This document shows positions 16,174 through 23,690 of a DNA stretch of 64,000 bases, piece after piece. This DNA comes from Lentisphaerae bacterium ADurb.Bin242 (GTDB lineage Bacteria; Verrucomicrobiota; Lentisphaeria; Victivallales; UBA1829). The DNA is taken from contig MWCA01000008.1 of NCBI GenBank assembly GCA_002069785.1, positions 21,825 through 85,824 on the forward strand, in the 5' to 3' direction. The translations under genes and the position numbers were made by a program. Each line of letters starts with the position of its first letter. The first letter of the stretch is position 1. The notes under the pieces are model-generated. The model was not told where the DNA came from. It searched no databases and saw only the letters and a list, made by a program, of their open reading frames with translations.

Positions 16174-18574
16174 TTACCGCAGTTCGACACCCAGCCCGGA
16201 TCCCAGCGCCGTACGGAGTTTTTCGTGCGCTTCGTTGACTTCGGCGTCGGTCAGGGTGCGTTCCATGGAACGGAAAGTGAGCGTGTAAGCCATGCTCTTT
16301 TTTCCTTCCGGCAGGGGCGCGCCCGTAAAAAGGTCGAAGATCTCGGCATTCACCAGGTTGGGCACTCCGGCCTTGCCGATGAAATCCAGCACGGTATTGT
16401 TTTCGAGTTCCATCGGCGCCAAGAACGCCACATCCCGGGTCGTCGGCGGAAACTGGGAAATCGGCTCGTAGTCGATGGACTTCTTTTCGGCTCCGAAAAG
16501 GACTTCCACCTGAATGACCGCCGCGAAGATGTCGCTTTGCGTGCGCATGCCGCGGATCATCTTGTCGTTGAGTTTTCCGAGAACTCCGGCTTTTTTGCCG
16601 TCAATGAACAATTCCGCGCAGACTCCCTTCACGAAACGGGGGTCCGCGGCGGCCGCGAAAGAGAAGTTTTTCAGGCGGCGCGCTTCCAGAACGGATTCCA
16701 GAACGCCCTTGAGGTCGTAGAAGTCGAAATCGACCGCGCGTTCCGCGGAATAACGTTCGGGATGGGCGCGGCCCGTCATGACGATGGCGAGCTCGTCGCG
16801 CTCCTCCGCGAATTTGGCCGGATTCTTGCAGAAGACATGTCCGATCTCGAACAGGGCCATGCTCATGTTCTTGCGGGCGGCGTTGCGTTTGACACAGGCC
16901 AGCAGGCCGGGCAGGATCGACGGACGCAATACCGCAAGATCGAGGCTGATCGGGTTGTTCATGCACAGCAGGTCGCCCGGCTCGAAAATCAGGTCTTCCA
17001 GCGCGCTTTTCTCATCCAGCATGCTGACGTTCACCGTATCGTCCAGCCCGGCCGCGATCAGTTGATTGCGCAGCTGTTCAAACGGCGCGTGGGCGTCGGC
17101 AGGGAACGGGGAAACCTGCGTGGCATTGACCCGCGCGGACGGCAGTTTGTCGAACCCGTGAATCCGGGCGACTTCCTCCGCCAGATCGGCGTTCTCCTTG
17201 AGGTCGGCGCGGAAACCCGGAATGGTGACCAGGCAGGTGTCCTCGTTGACGTCGGATACCCCCAATCCAAGGCGACGGAAAATATCGACCATCTGCGTAT
17301 GGGAAAGCTCCAGTCCCAGCAAATGGTTGATTTTGGAAAACCGGCAGAGAATCCGGGGATAGTCCGGCCGGGTGGTCTTCACCTGGACAAGTTCGCTCAC
17401 GAGCTCCCCTCCGGCCAGTTCCAGGATCAGCGAAGCCGCGCGATTGCTGGCGGTTTCCAGCATGTCCGGATCGACGCCGCGCTCGAAACGGTAGGAGGCG
17501 TCCGAGGCAAGACCCAGCTTCCGGGAGGTCGCGCGGACACTGGACGGGTTGAAATAGGCGCTTTCCAGAAGAATTTCCTTCGTGTCGCTCACCACGCCGC
17601 TGTATTCGCCGCCCATGACGCCCGCGATGGCGACCGGCTTCTCCGCGTCGGCGATCACCAGCATGTCGGAATCGAGCTCATAGATCTTGCCGTCGAGCGC
17701 GGTCATTTTCTCCTTGTCGGCGGCGCGGCGGACGACGATCTTCTTCCCGTTCAGGAAACGGGTGTCGAATGCGTGCAGGGGCTCGCCGAACTCCATCATC
17801 ACGAAGTTGGTGATGTCCACGATATTGTTGATCGCGCGGATGCCGACCGACTCCAGACGGTCCTTCAGCCACACGGGACTCTCCTTGACCGTCACGCCGC
17901 GGATCACCCGGGCGGTATACTCCGGACAGAGGTCCGGGTCCTGCACGGAGACCAGGCCGGTCCAGCTCTCGAATCCGGCCGCGGAGGGAAGCCGGGTGTC
18001 CGGGAACGAACGGCGTCCGCCGCAGAGCGCCGCGACATCGCGCGCCACGCCCCAGTGCGAAAGCCAGTCGGGACGGTTCGGGGTGATTTCGACCGTGTAG
18101 ATGGTGTCCTTTTCAATATAATTGCTTAACGGAGCGCCGAGCGTCCAGTCCTGCGGAAGGATCATCAGCCCGCTGTGATCGCCGCCCAGTCCGAGCTCCT
18201 TCGCGCTGCACATCATCCCGAAGGATTCCACGCCGCGGAGCTTGCACTTGCTGATGACGAAATCCTTGCCGCCCTCGGGGTCCTGGAAGACGGTTCCGAG
18301 CGTGGCCAGGGGAACCACGCATCCGGCGTCGCAGTTGGGCGCGCCGCAGACAACCTGCCAGACATTCCCGTTTCCGGCGTCCACCTTGCATACGGAAAGA
18401 TGGTCGGAGTTCGGGTGCGGTTCGCGGCTCAGGATCTTCGCCACGACCACGCCGGCGGGAACCGCACCCGAACTCCGCGACCTCCAGCCCCGCCATGGTC
18501 AGCGCCTGTGCGAGTTCTCCGGGAGACTTTTTCAGTTCGATATAGTTTTTCAGCCAATTCAAAGATATTTTCAT
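16174..18574 (-). CDS. pheT: Phenylalanyl-tRNA synthetase beta subunit, frameshifted near the N-terminus
   Basis: Charges tRNA-Phe together with PheS. The ATG at 18574 (GGGAG upstream) begins MKISLNWLKNYIELKKSP...AGLEV, the standard PheT N-terminus, but this frame then turns into unrelated Arg-rich sequence. The rest of the protein is in another frame from about 18453 (GVVVAKILSREPHPNSDHL, the tRNA-binding OB fold) through the B3/B4, B5 and C-terminal FDX-ACB domains to 16174. The total of 2401 nt is 800 codons plus one base, so a net +1 change explains it and the corrected length is normal. The breakpoint coincides with one arm of a perfect 19-bp inverted repeat. In an essential gene this is either a sequence error or a tolerated or recoded lesion. 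Last gene of the thrS operon. Confidence 0.88.
18405..18477. repeat. 19-bp perfect inverted repeat inside pheT
   Basis: The arm at 18405-18423 and the arm at 18459-18477 are exact reverse complements, 35 bp apart. The first arm encodes the conserved EPHPNS motif on the minus strand; the second arm replaces the variable linker at the frameshift. Confidence 0.9.
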
Positions 18575-18590
18575 TTTCGGATTCTCCCGC

Positions 18591-19616
18591 TTAGAACTGT
18601 TTGAGGAACCGGAGATCGTTGTCCGAGAAAAGCCTCAGATCCCCGATGCGGTGTTTGAGCATGGTCAGGCGCTCGATACCCATTCCGAAAGCGAACCCCT
18701 GCCACTCCTTCGGGTCGATTCCGACGTTCCGGAGGACGTTGGGATGGACCATTCCGCAGCCGAGAATCTCGAGCCAGCCGGAATTCTTGCAGACGCGGCA
18801 GCCCTTTCCACCGCACATCACGCACGAGAAATCGCATTCCGCGCTCGGTTCGGTGAAGGGGAAGAAGTGCGGACGCATCCGGATGGACACGCCTTCGCCG
18901 AAGAATTCGGAGGCGAAGGCCTCCAGCGTATTTTTCAGGTCGGCCAGAGAGACGTTGCGGTCGACGTAAAGTCCTTCGATCTGGTGGAAATGAACTCCGT
19001 GGGTCGCGTCGGGAGTGTCGCGGCGGTAGCAGCGGCCCGGGGAAACGATACGGATCGGCGGCTGGTTCGCCAGCATGGTGCGGATCTGGACGGTCGAGGT
19101 CTGCGTGCGGAGGAGGCGTCCGTCGTCGAAATAAAAAGTGTCCTGGGGATCGCGCGAGGGATGGTCGGCGGGCGCGTTGAGGGCGTCGAAACAGTTTTTG
19201 ACCGTCTCGATTTCCGGTCCGGAGGCGGCGACGAATCCCATCCGGCGGAAGATCGCGCAGCATTCGTCGATGGTCTGGCTGACCGGGTGCTTCGTGCCGA
19301 TGCGCCATTTGCGCCCGGGCAGCGTCACATCGATGACTTCCCGGGAAGCGTCTCCGGCGGCGTCCGCCAGACGCTGCCGGGCTTCCTCCAGCATCTGCTG
19401 AAGCGCGGTTTTCGCCTCGTTGAAGGCTTTGCCGGCCCGGGGCTTGTCCTCTTTGGCGATCTTGCCCATCATGGGGGCCAGCGCGGTCAGGGAACCGTTG
19501 CGTCCGACGGTTTTGTTCTTGACGTTCTCGACCTCCGCTTCGGAGGCCGCGGCGGCAAGAGCGTCTTTGGCGCCGGCGGTGATCTCCTTGAGTTTTTCGA
19601 GCAGTTCATTGAGCAT
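18591..19616 (-). CDS. pheS: Phenylalanyl-tRNA synthetase alpha subunit
   Basis: The 341-residue catalytic subunit. It has an N-terminal coiled coil (1-85), then the class II core with the signatures ASGPEIETVKNCFDALNAP, the motif 2 region PGRCYRRDTPDATHGVHFHQ and the motif 3 region FAFGMGIERLTMLKH. The start is the ATG at 19616 with GGGAG 9 bp upstream, not the TTG two codons earlier. It lies 16 bp before pheT, downstream of a terminator-like hairpin that separates it from rplT. Confidence 0.96.
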   Translation of the reverse strand: MLNELLEKLKEITAGAKDALAAAASEAEVENVKNKTVGRNGSLTALAPMMGKIAKEDKPRAGKAFNEAKTALQQMLEEARQRLADAAGDASREVIDVTLPGRKWRIGTKHPVSQTIDECCAIFRRMGFVAASGPEIETVKNCFDALNAPADHPSRDPQDTFYFDDGRLLRTQTSTVQIRTMLANQPPIRIVSPGRCYRRDTPDATHGVHFHQIEGLYVDRNVSLADLKNTLEAFASEFFGEGVSIRMRPHFFPFTEPSAECDFSCVMCGGKGCRVCKNSGWLEILGCGMVHPNVLRNVGIDPKEWQGFAFGMGIERLTMLKHRIGDLRLFSDNDLRFLKQF

Positions 19617-19635
19617 TTTCAAATCTCCCGTTAAG

Positions 19636-19673
19636 AAAAAGAAAAAGCGGGCCCGCCGAATCCGGCAACCCGC
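19636..19673 (-). terminator. Terminator or attenuator between rplT and pheS
   Basis: On the minus strand GCGGG-TT-GCCG-GATT-CGGC-GGG-CCCGC (hairpin at 19647-19673) is followed by TTTTTCTTTTT. The position, inside the thrS-pheT operon just before pheS, suggests partial termination or attenuation of pheST. Confidence 0.65.
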
Positions 19674-19703
19674 ATTTGGAACAAAAATGGAAACTGAAAT
19701 GGG

Positions 19704-20054
19704 TCAGCAGGCGGCCTTGGCTTTTTCGACCAGGGCCTTAAACGCATCCATGTCTTTCACCGCAAGATCCGCAATGACTTTGCGGTTCAGGGTAATGTTG
19801 GCTTTCTTGAGGCCGTCGATCAGCTTGCTGTAGGAGAAATCCAACATACGGCAGGCCGCGTTGATGCGGACGGTCCAGAGTCTTCTGTACTGGCGCTTTT
19901 TCTCTTTGCGCCCGGTGTAGGCATGGGCATCGGCCTTGTCGATGGCGTCGTATACGGTGCGGATCTGCTTGCTGCTCGCACCGTAAAAGCCTTTGGCTCT
20001 CTGTATGGCGCGTTTACGGCGTTTCCTCGAAGGAACTGCGGATGTAACTCTCAT
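19704..20054 (-). CDS. rplT: 50S ribosomal protein L20
   Basis: A 116-residue basic protein, typical in length and sequence of L20 (MRVTSAVPSRKRRKRAIQRA, KGFYGASS, YAYTGRKEKKRQYRRLW-like centre HAYTGRKEKKRQYRRLW). It binds 23S rRNA early in large-subunit assembly and in many bacteria represses its own operon. It follows rpmI after 30 bp. Confidence 0.97.
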   Translation of the reverse strand: MRVTSAVPSRKRRKRAIQRAKGFYGASSKQIRTVYDAIDKADAHAYTGRKEKKRQYRRLWTVRINAACRMLDFSYSKLIDGLKKANITLNRKVIADLAVKDMDAFKALVEKAKAAC

Positions 20055-20084
20055 TTTTCGTGATCTCCGTTAGGGGGTTTCAGG

Positions 20085-20282
20085 TCAGCCGTAAGGCATG
20101 GCTTTGGCAATACGCTTCATATTGCTGCTCTGGAGAATGCCGTCCTTCCGAAGATGACGTTTTCTCTTCCCCGACTTGCCGGTCATGAGGTGCCGGCGCC
20201 CGGCTTTGAAGTACTTGTACTTGCCGGTTCCCGTGCGTTTCACCCTTTTGGAAATGCACTTTCTTGTTTTCAGCTTGGGCAT
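20085..20282 (-). CDS. rpmI: 50S ribosomal protein L35
   Basis: A 65-residue basic protein beginning MPKLKTRKCISKRVKRTGTG and containing the L35 core RRHLMTGKSGKRKRHLRK. The start at 20282 has AAAGGAG close upstream; a longer open frame upstream lacks the conserved sequence. It lies between infC and rplT as usual. Confidence 0.97.
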   Translation of the reverse strand: MPKLKTRKCISKRVKRTGTGKYKYFKAGRRHLMTGKSGKRKRHLRKDGILQSSNMKRIAKAMPYG

Positions 20283-20349
20283 CGTTTTACTCCTTTTCTT
20301 ATTGCCAGGGGTTTGCTCCGCTGAGACGGCAGATGCCAATCGGCCTGCC

Positions 20350-20868
20350 TCAGTGACTGCCCTTCGGATTGAAGGACATATTGATATTCTTCCCCAGGAG
20401 CTTGGCGGGGCTTTCGACCACACCGTGCTCCTTCAGGTCTTCGATGATTTTGTTGATCAGCTCGAAACCGATCTCCGTATGGGCCATTTCGCGCCCTTTG
20501 AAAGTCAGCGTGACCTTCAGCTTGCAGCCATCCTCCAGGAATTCGACGCCCTGATGGATCTTATGCGAATAATCATGTTCAGCGATGTTCAGGCGGAATT
20601 TGATTTCCTTGACCTTCTGGGCCTGCTGGTTTTTCTTCTGGTCCTTGAGCTTTTTCTTCTGCTCGTAACAAAGCTTTCCGAAATTCATGATCCGGCACAC
20701 CGGCGGCTCACTGTTTTCGGCAACCAGAACCAGGTCCAGGCCGGCGTCTTTCGCGGCCTGGCACGCGGGTCCGAGTTTGAGCACCCCGAGCTGTTCGCCG
20801 TTCGGACCGATGACAAGCAGGTCCTTGTCGGCATAAGCACGCATGTCGTTTTTCAGCAGCTTGCTAAT
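20350..20868 (-). CDS. infC: Translation initiation factor IF-3, ATT start codon
   Basis: A 172-residue factor that binds the 30S subunit and checks start-codon pairing. Family motifs include VIGPNGEQLGVL, AGLDLVLVAENSEPPVCRIMNFGK and KEIKFRLNIAEHDYSHK. The first in-frame ATG (20844) would cut into the N-terminal domain; eight codons upstream an in-frame ATT (complement of 20866-20868) is preceded by GGGAGG at 8 bp. An AUU start is the classical device by which IF-3 represses its own translation, so I take this as the true start. It lies 67 bp after thrS. Confidence 0.95.
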   Translation of the reverse strand: MSKLLKNDMRAYADKDLLVIGPNGEQLGVLKLGPACQAAKDAGLDLVLVAENSEPPVCRIMNFGKLCYEQKKKLKDQKKNQQAQKVKEIKFRLNIAEHDYSHKIHQGVEFLEDGCKLKVTLTFKGREMAHTEIGFELINKIIEDLKEHGVVESPAKLLGKNINMSFNPKGSH

Positions 20869-20935
20869 GGCAGTATCCTCCCGTTCAATTCAGTTTTTGC
20901 AATAAAAGTCCGCGTGACCTTATAAAATATCACCG

Positions 20936-22666
20936 TCAGAGCTTATTGTCAACATCGTTTTTCAATTTTTTCATGAAAGTTGCCAAATCCATCTGCCCGA
21001 GCTGGTCTTCGCGGCGGGACCGGACGGCGAACGTGCCGCTCTCCATTTCCTTCCCGCCGACCACCGCCATGAAAGGCACCCGCAGCAGGCGGGCGTCCTT
21101 GATTTTGGCGCCCATGCTCTCGCTGCGGAGATCGCATTCGACGCGGAACCCGTTTTTCTTGAGTTCCCGCGCGGCGTTCAGGCAGAATTCGTGCTGGGCC
21201 TCGGTGATCGGGATCAGCCGGACCTGTTCCGGAGCCAGCCACACCGGGAACGCGCCCGCATAATGCTCGATCAGGATGCCGAAGAAGCGCTCCAGCGACC
21301 CGAACAGCGCACGGTGGACCATATACGGCTGGTGGCGCTGTCCGTCCTCGCCGACGTAGGTGATGCCGAAACGTTCCGGCAGATTGAAGTCGAACTGGAT
21401 GGTCGAGGTCTGCCACTCGCGTCCGATCGCGTCCTTGACTTTCAGGTCGATTTTTGGACCGTAGAACGCGCCGCCGCCTTCATCCACTTCATAGGAAAGC
21501 CCGCTCTTTTCGATCGCGCCGACCAGCGACTTCTGCGCCTGTTCCCAGCGGGCGGGATCTCCGACCGATTTCTCCGGACGGGTCGAGAGATACGCCTTGA
21601 TCTCCTTGAACTGAAAGGTCTTCCAGATATGGAGACAGAAGCGAAGCACCTCTTCGATCTCGCTTTCGATCTGTTCCGGAGTACAGATGATGTGCGCATC
21701 GTCCTGCGTGAAGCCGCGGACGCGCATCAGGCCGTGGAGCACGCCGCTCTTTTCATAGCGGTAGACCGTGCCGAGTTCGGCCCAGCGGCAGGGCAGTTCG
21801 CGGTAGGAACGGACGCGCGACTTGTAGATTTCAATGTGGAACGGACAGTTCATCGGCTTGACGAAATAGTCCACTTCATCGATCTCCATCGGGGAATACA
21901 TGCTCTCTTTGTAAAAGCCGAGGTGCCCGCTGGTCTCCCAGAGAGTGGAGCGTCCGATGTGGGGCGTATACAGCAGATCGTATCCGTTGGCGATATGCTC
22001 GCCGCGCCAGAAGGTCTCAATGAGGTTGCGGACCAATCCGCCGCGCGGATGCCAGAGGACCAACCCGGGGCCGACCGTTTCGGACACGCTGAACAGATCC
22101 AGGTCCTTGCCGAGACGGCGGTGATCGCGCTTTTTGGCCTCTTCGATGCGGGTCAGATAGGCGTTCAGCTCCTTTTTGTCGGCAAACGCGGTTCCGTAGA
22201 TGCGGGTCAGCATCGGATTGGTTTCCTTGCCGCGATAATAGGAGCCGGCCAGACTGGTCAGCTTGAAAGCGCCGATATCGCCGGTGTTGTCCACGTGCGG
22301 GCCGCGGCAGAGGTCAACGAATTCGCCGCAGCGGTAGAAGGAGATCGCCTCGCCTTCGGGAATGTCGGCCAGACGCTCGATCTTATAGTTCTGCTTCTTC
22401 TCTGTCAGAAGTTTGAGGGCTTCGAGGCCGGAGAGCTCGAACCGCTCGAACGGAAGTTTTTTCGCGGCGATTTCCGCCATTTTCGCTTCGATTTTCTCCA
22501 GATCGTCCACGGAAAGCTTGGCAGTGCCGAAATCGAAATCATAATAAAAACCGTCTTCCGTGCTGGGCCCGATGTCGAATTTGACGTCCAGGTACAGGTC
22601 GAGCACCGCCGCCGCCATGAGATGCGACGCGCTGTGCCGGATCGCTTCAAGAGGAAACTTAGCCAT
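20936..22666 (-). CDS. thrS: Threonyl-tRNA synthetase lacking the TGS domain
   Basis: A 576-residue class II synthetase. It begins directly at the N2 editing domain (RHSASHLMAAAVLDLY; CRGPHVDNTGDI), followed by the catalytic core with zinc-site residues in MNCPFHIEIYKS and QDDAHI, motif 2 YRYEKSGVLHGLMRVRGF, motif 3 (MVHRALFGSLERFFGILIEH) and the anticodon-binding domain. The N-terminal TGS (N1) domain of about 60 residues found in E. coli ThrRS is absent; the ATG at 22666 is preceded by AAGGAT. It is the first gene of the operon thrS-infC-rpmI-rplT-pheS-pheT. Confidence 0.95.
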   Translation of the reverse strand: MAKFPLEAIRHSASHLMAAAVLDLYLDVKFDIGPSTEDGFYYDFDFGTAKLSVDDLEKIEAKMAEIAAKKLPFERFELSGLEALKLLTEKKQNYKIERLADIPEGEAISFYRCGEFVDLCRGPHVDNTGDIGAFKLTSLAGSYYRGKETNPMLTRIYGTAFADKKELNAYLTRIEEAKKRDHRRLGKDLDLFSVSETVGPGLVLWHPRGGLVRNLIETFWRGEHIANGYDLLYTPHIGRSTLWETSGHLGFYKESMYSPMEIDEVDYFVKPMNCPFHIEIYKSRVRSYRELPCRWAELGTVYRYEKSGVLHGLMRVRGFTQDDAHIICTPEQIESEIEEVLRFCLHIWKTFQFKEIKAYLSTRPEKSVGDPARWEQAQKSLVGAIEKSGLSYEVDEGGGAFYGPKIDLKVKDAIGREWQTSTIQFDFNLPERFGITYVGEDGQRHQPYMVHRALFGSLERFFGILIEHYAGAFPVWLAPEQVRLIPITEAQHEFCLNAARELKKNGFRVECDLRSESMGAKIKDARLLRVPFMAVVGGKEMESGTFAVRSRREDQLGQMDLATFMKKLKNDVDNKL

Positions 22667-22693
22667 TTTCACATAATCCTTCCGAGATTTTTC

Positions 22694-22734
22694 CAGTAAC
22701 CTGTTACTGTACACCGGAACCGGGAAAGGTTCAA
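22694..22734 (-). promoter_or_regulatory. thrS operon promoter with a palindrome over the -10 box
   Basis: Minus-strand TTGAAC (22729-22734) and TACAGT (22706-22711), 17-bp spacing. The inverted repeat CAGTAAC-CT-GTTACTG (22694-22709) covers the -10 box and expected start site, and could be an operator or an RNA leader stem. Confidence 0.55.
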
Positions 22735-22817
22735 GGGCAACTTCACGTTTTTTATCCGTTTTGTCGTCCGCAAATGGGGGATGACGCACCCTGTAAAGCC
22801 ATTCTTTCCTATTCAAC

Positions 22818-22846
22818 TTGATTTTTCCAGTATTGGAAAGTAAATT
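22818..22846 (+). promoter_or_regulatory. Upstream promoter of the IclR gene with a candidate operator
   Basis: Plus-strand TTGATT (22818-22823) and TAAATT (22841-22846), 17-bp spacing. Between the boxes is the palindrome TTTCCA-GTAT-TGGAAA (22824-22839). Its half-sites match those of IclR-type operators (TGGAAA/TTTCCA), though in the opposite order, suggesting autoregulation by the adjacent IclR protein. Confidence 0.5.
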
Positions 22847-22850
22847 ACAA

Positions 22851-22891
22851 TGATGCCTGTTGTTCTGGGCCGAACAACAGGCATCATTTTT
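22851..22891 (+). terminator. Strong stem-loop with T-run in the IclR leader
   Basis: Perfect 15-bp arms (22851-22865 and 22872-22886) around TGGGCC, followed by TTTTT. It begins about where the 22818-22846 promoter would start transcription, so it could attenuate that transcript or define a very short RNA. Confidence 0.6.
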
Positions 22892-22961
22892 CCTGAAAAT
22901 AACAGTGTTGATGCACTCTGCCGTCCTGTCATTCTTCTCCGGAATTTTTGCGGAATCGCTC

Positions 22962-22989
22962 TTGACTTTTTCAGATATTGCTATATTAG
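22962..22989 (+). promoter_or_regulatory. Proximal promoter of the IclR gene
   Basis: TTGACT (22962-22967) and TATTAG (22984-22989) with 16-bp spacing, directly before the IclR start codon; transcripts would be nearly leaderless. Confidence 0.4.
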
Positions 22990-22996
22990 TAATATC

Positions 22997-23677
22997 ATGA
23001 ACAAACCGCCCGCACAGAAAGTCAATGGAGCCATCCACGCGATGGAACTTCTGCAGGAGCTTGCGACCGAACAGGCGCCGGTCTCCGGACTGGAGCTTTC
23101 GCGCCGTCTGGACCTGAGTCCGGTTCAGGTGAACCGGCTTCTGAAAACGCTGGCGTATCTGGGGTTCGCCTACCGGACGGCCTCCCGGAAGTATGCGGCC
23201 GGTCCCGCCATGCACGTGCTGGCGGTCCAGAGCATGGCTTCCTCGGGACTGCTCCGCGCCGCGTATGAATCGCTGGAGGATCTCCGGAAACAGGTCCGGA
23301 CGGTGGCCCTGGGCGTGCTCTGGAAGGGAAAGGTCTGCTACCTTTTCCACAGGTCCCGCGGACAGGGCATGGGGCTGGGACTGAATCCCCAGTTTCTCTA
23401 CGACGCCTGGAGTTCCAGCATCGGGCGCGCCCTGCTGGCGGAACAGGCGGACGCCGTCGTTCCGGAGGGAATGGAAGGCGTGCTGGAGGAGATCCGGCGT
23501 CAGTGCTTTGCCGCGGTCGCCTTCCCGGACCATTACAGTCTGGCCGTAACCATCGGGACCCCTCCATTCGCAGCCATTGCGGCTTCGGGGATCGTCCGTG
23601 AGGAAGAGATTCGTCCCATGGTGGAAAAACTTTGGAAACACGCTTCGGAAATCGAGCGGAAAATCAAACATATATAA
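22997..23677 (+). CDS. IclR-family transcriptional regulator
   Basis: A 226-residue regulator: an N-terminal winged helix-turn-helix (about 5-65, GAIHAMELLQEL, then LSRRLDLSPVQVNRLLKTL) and a C-terminal effector-binding domain (about 75-220). The start at 22997 begins MNKPPAQKVNG, the usual IclR N-terminus; a 49-codon upstream extension runs through the leader hairpin and is not credible. It lies 13 bp before the FAD oxidoreductase gene, which it probably controls along with itself. Confidence 0.88.
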   Translation: MNKPPAQKVNGAIHAMELLQELATEQAPVSGLELSRRLDLSPVQVNRLLKTLAYLGFAYRTASRKYAAGPAMHVLAVQSMASSGLLRAAYESLEDLRKQVRTVALGVLWKGKVCYLFHRSRGQGMGLGLNPQFLYDAWSSSIGRALLAEQADAVVPEGMEGVLEEIRRQCFAAVAFPDHYSLAVTIGTPPFAAIAASGIVREEEIRPMVEKLWKHASEIERKIKHI

Positions 23678-23690
23678 GGAGCCTGGAAAA

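Noticed and set aside
19632..19680. A 14-codon leader peptide with three Phe codons before pheS
   Set aside because: It has no ribosome site, and two of its Phe codons are simply the T-run of the terminator, which is the wrong geometry for classical attenuation.
22850..22996. 49-codon N-terminal extension of the IclR protein
   Set aside because: It would translate through a perfect 15-bp terminator-like hairpin and the proximal promoter, and lacks IclR homology.
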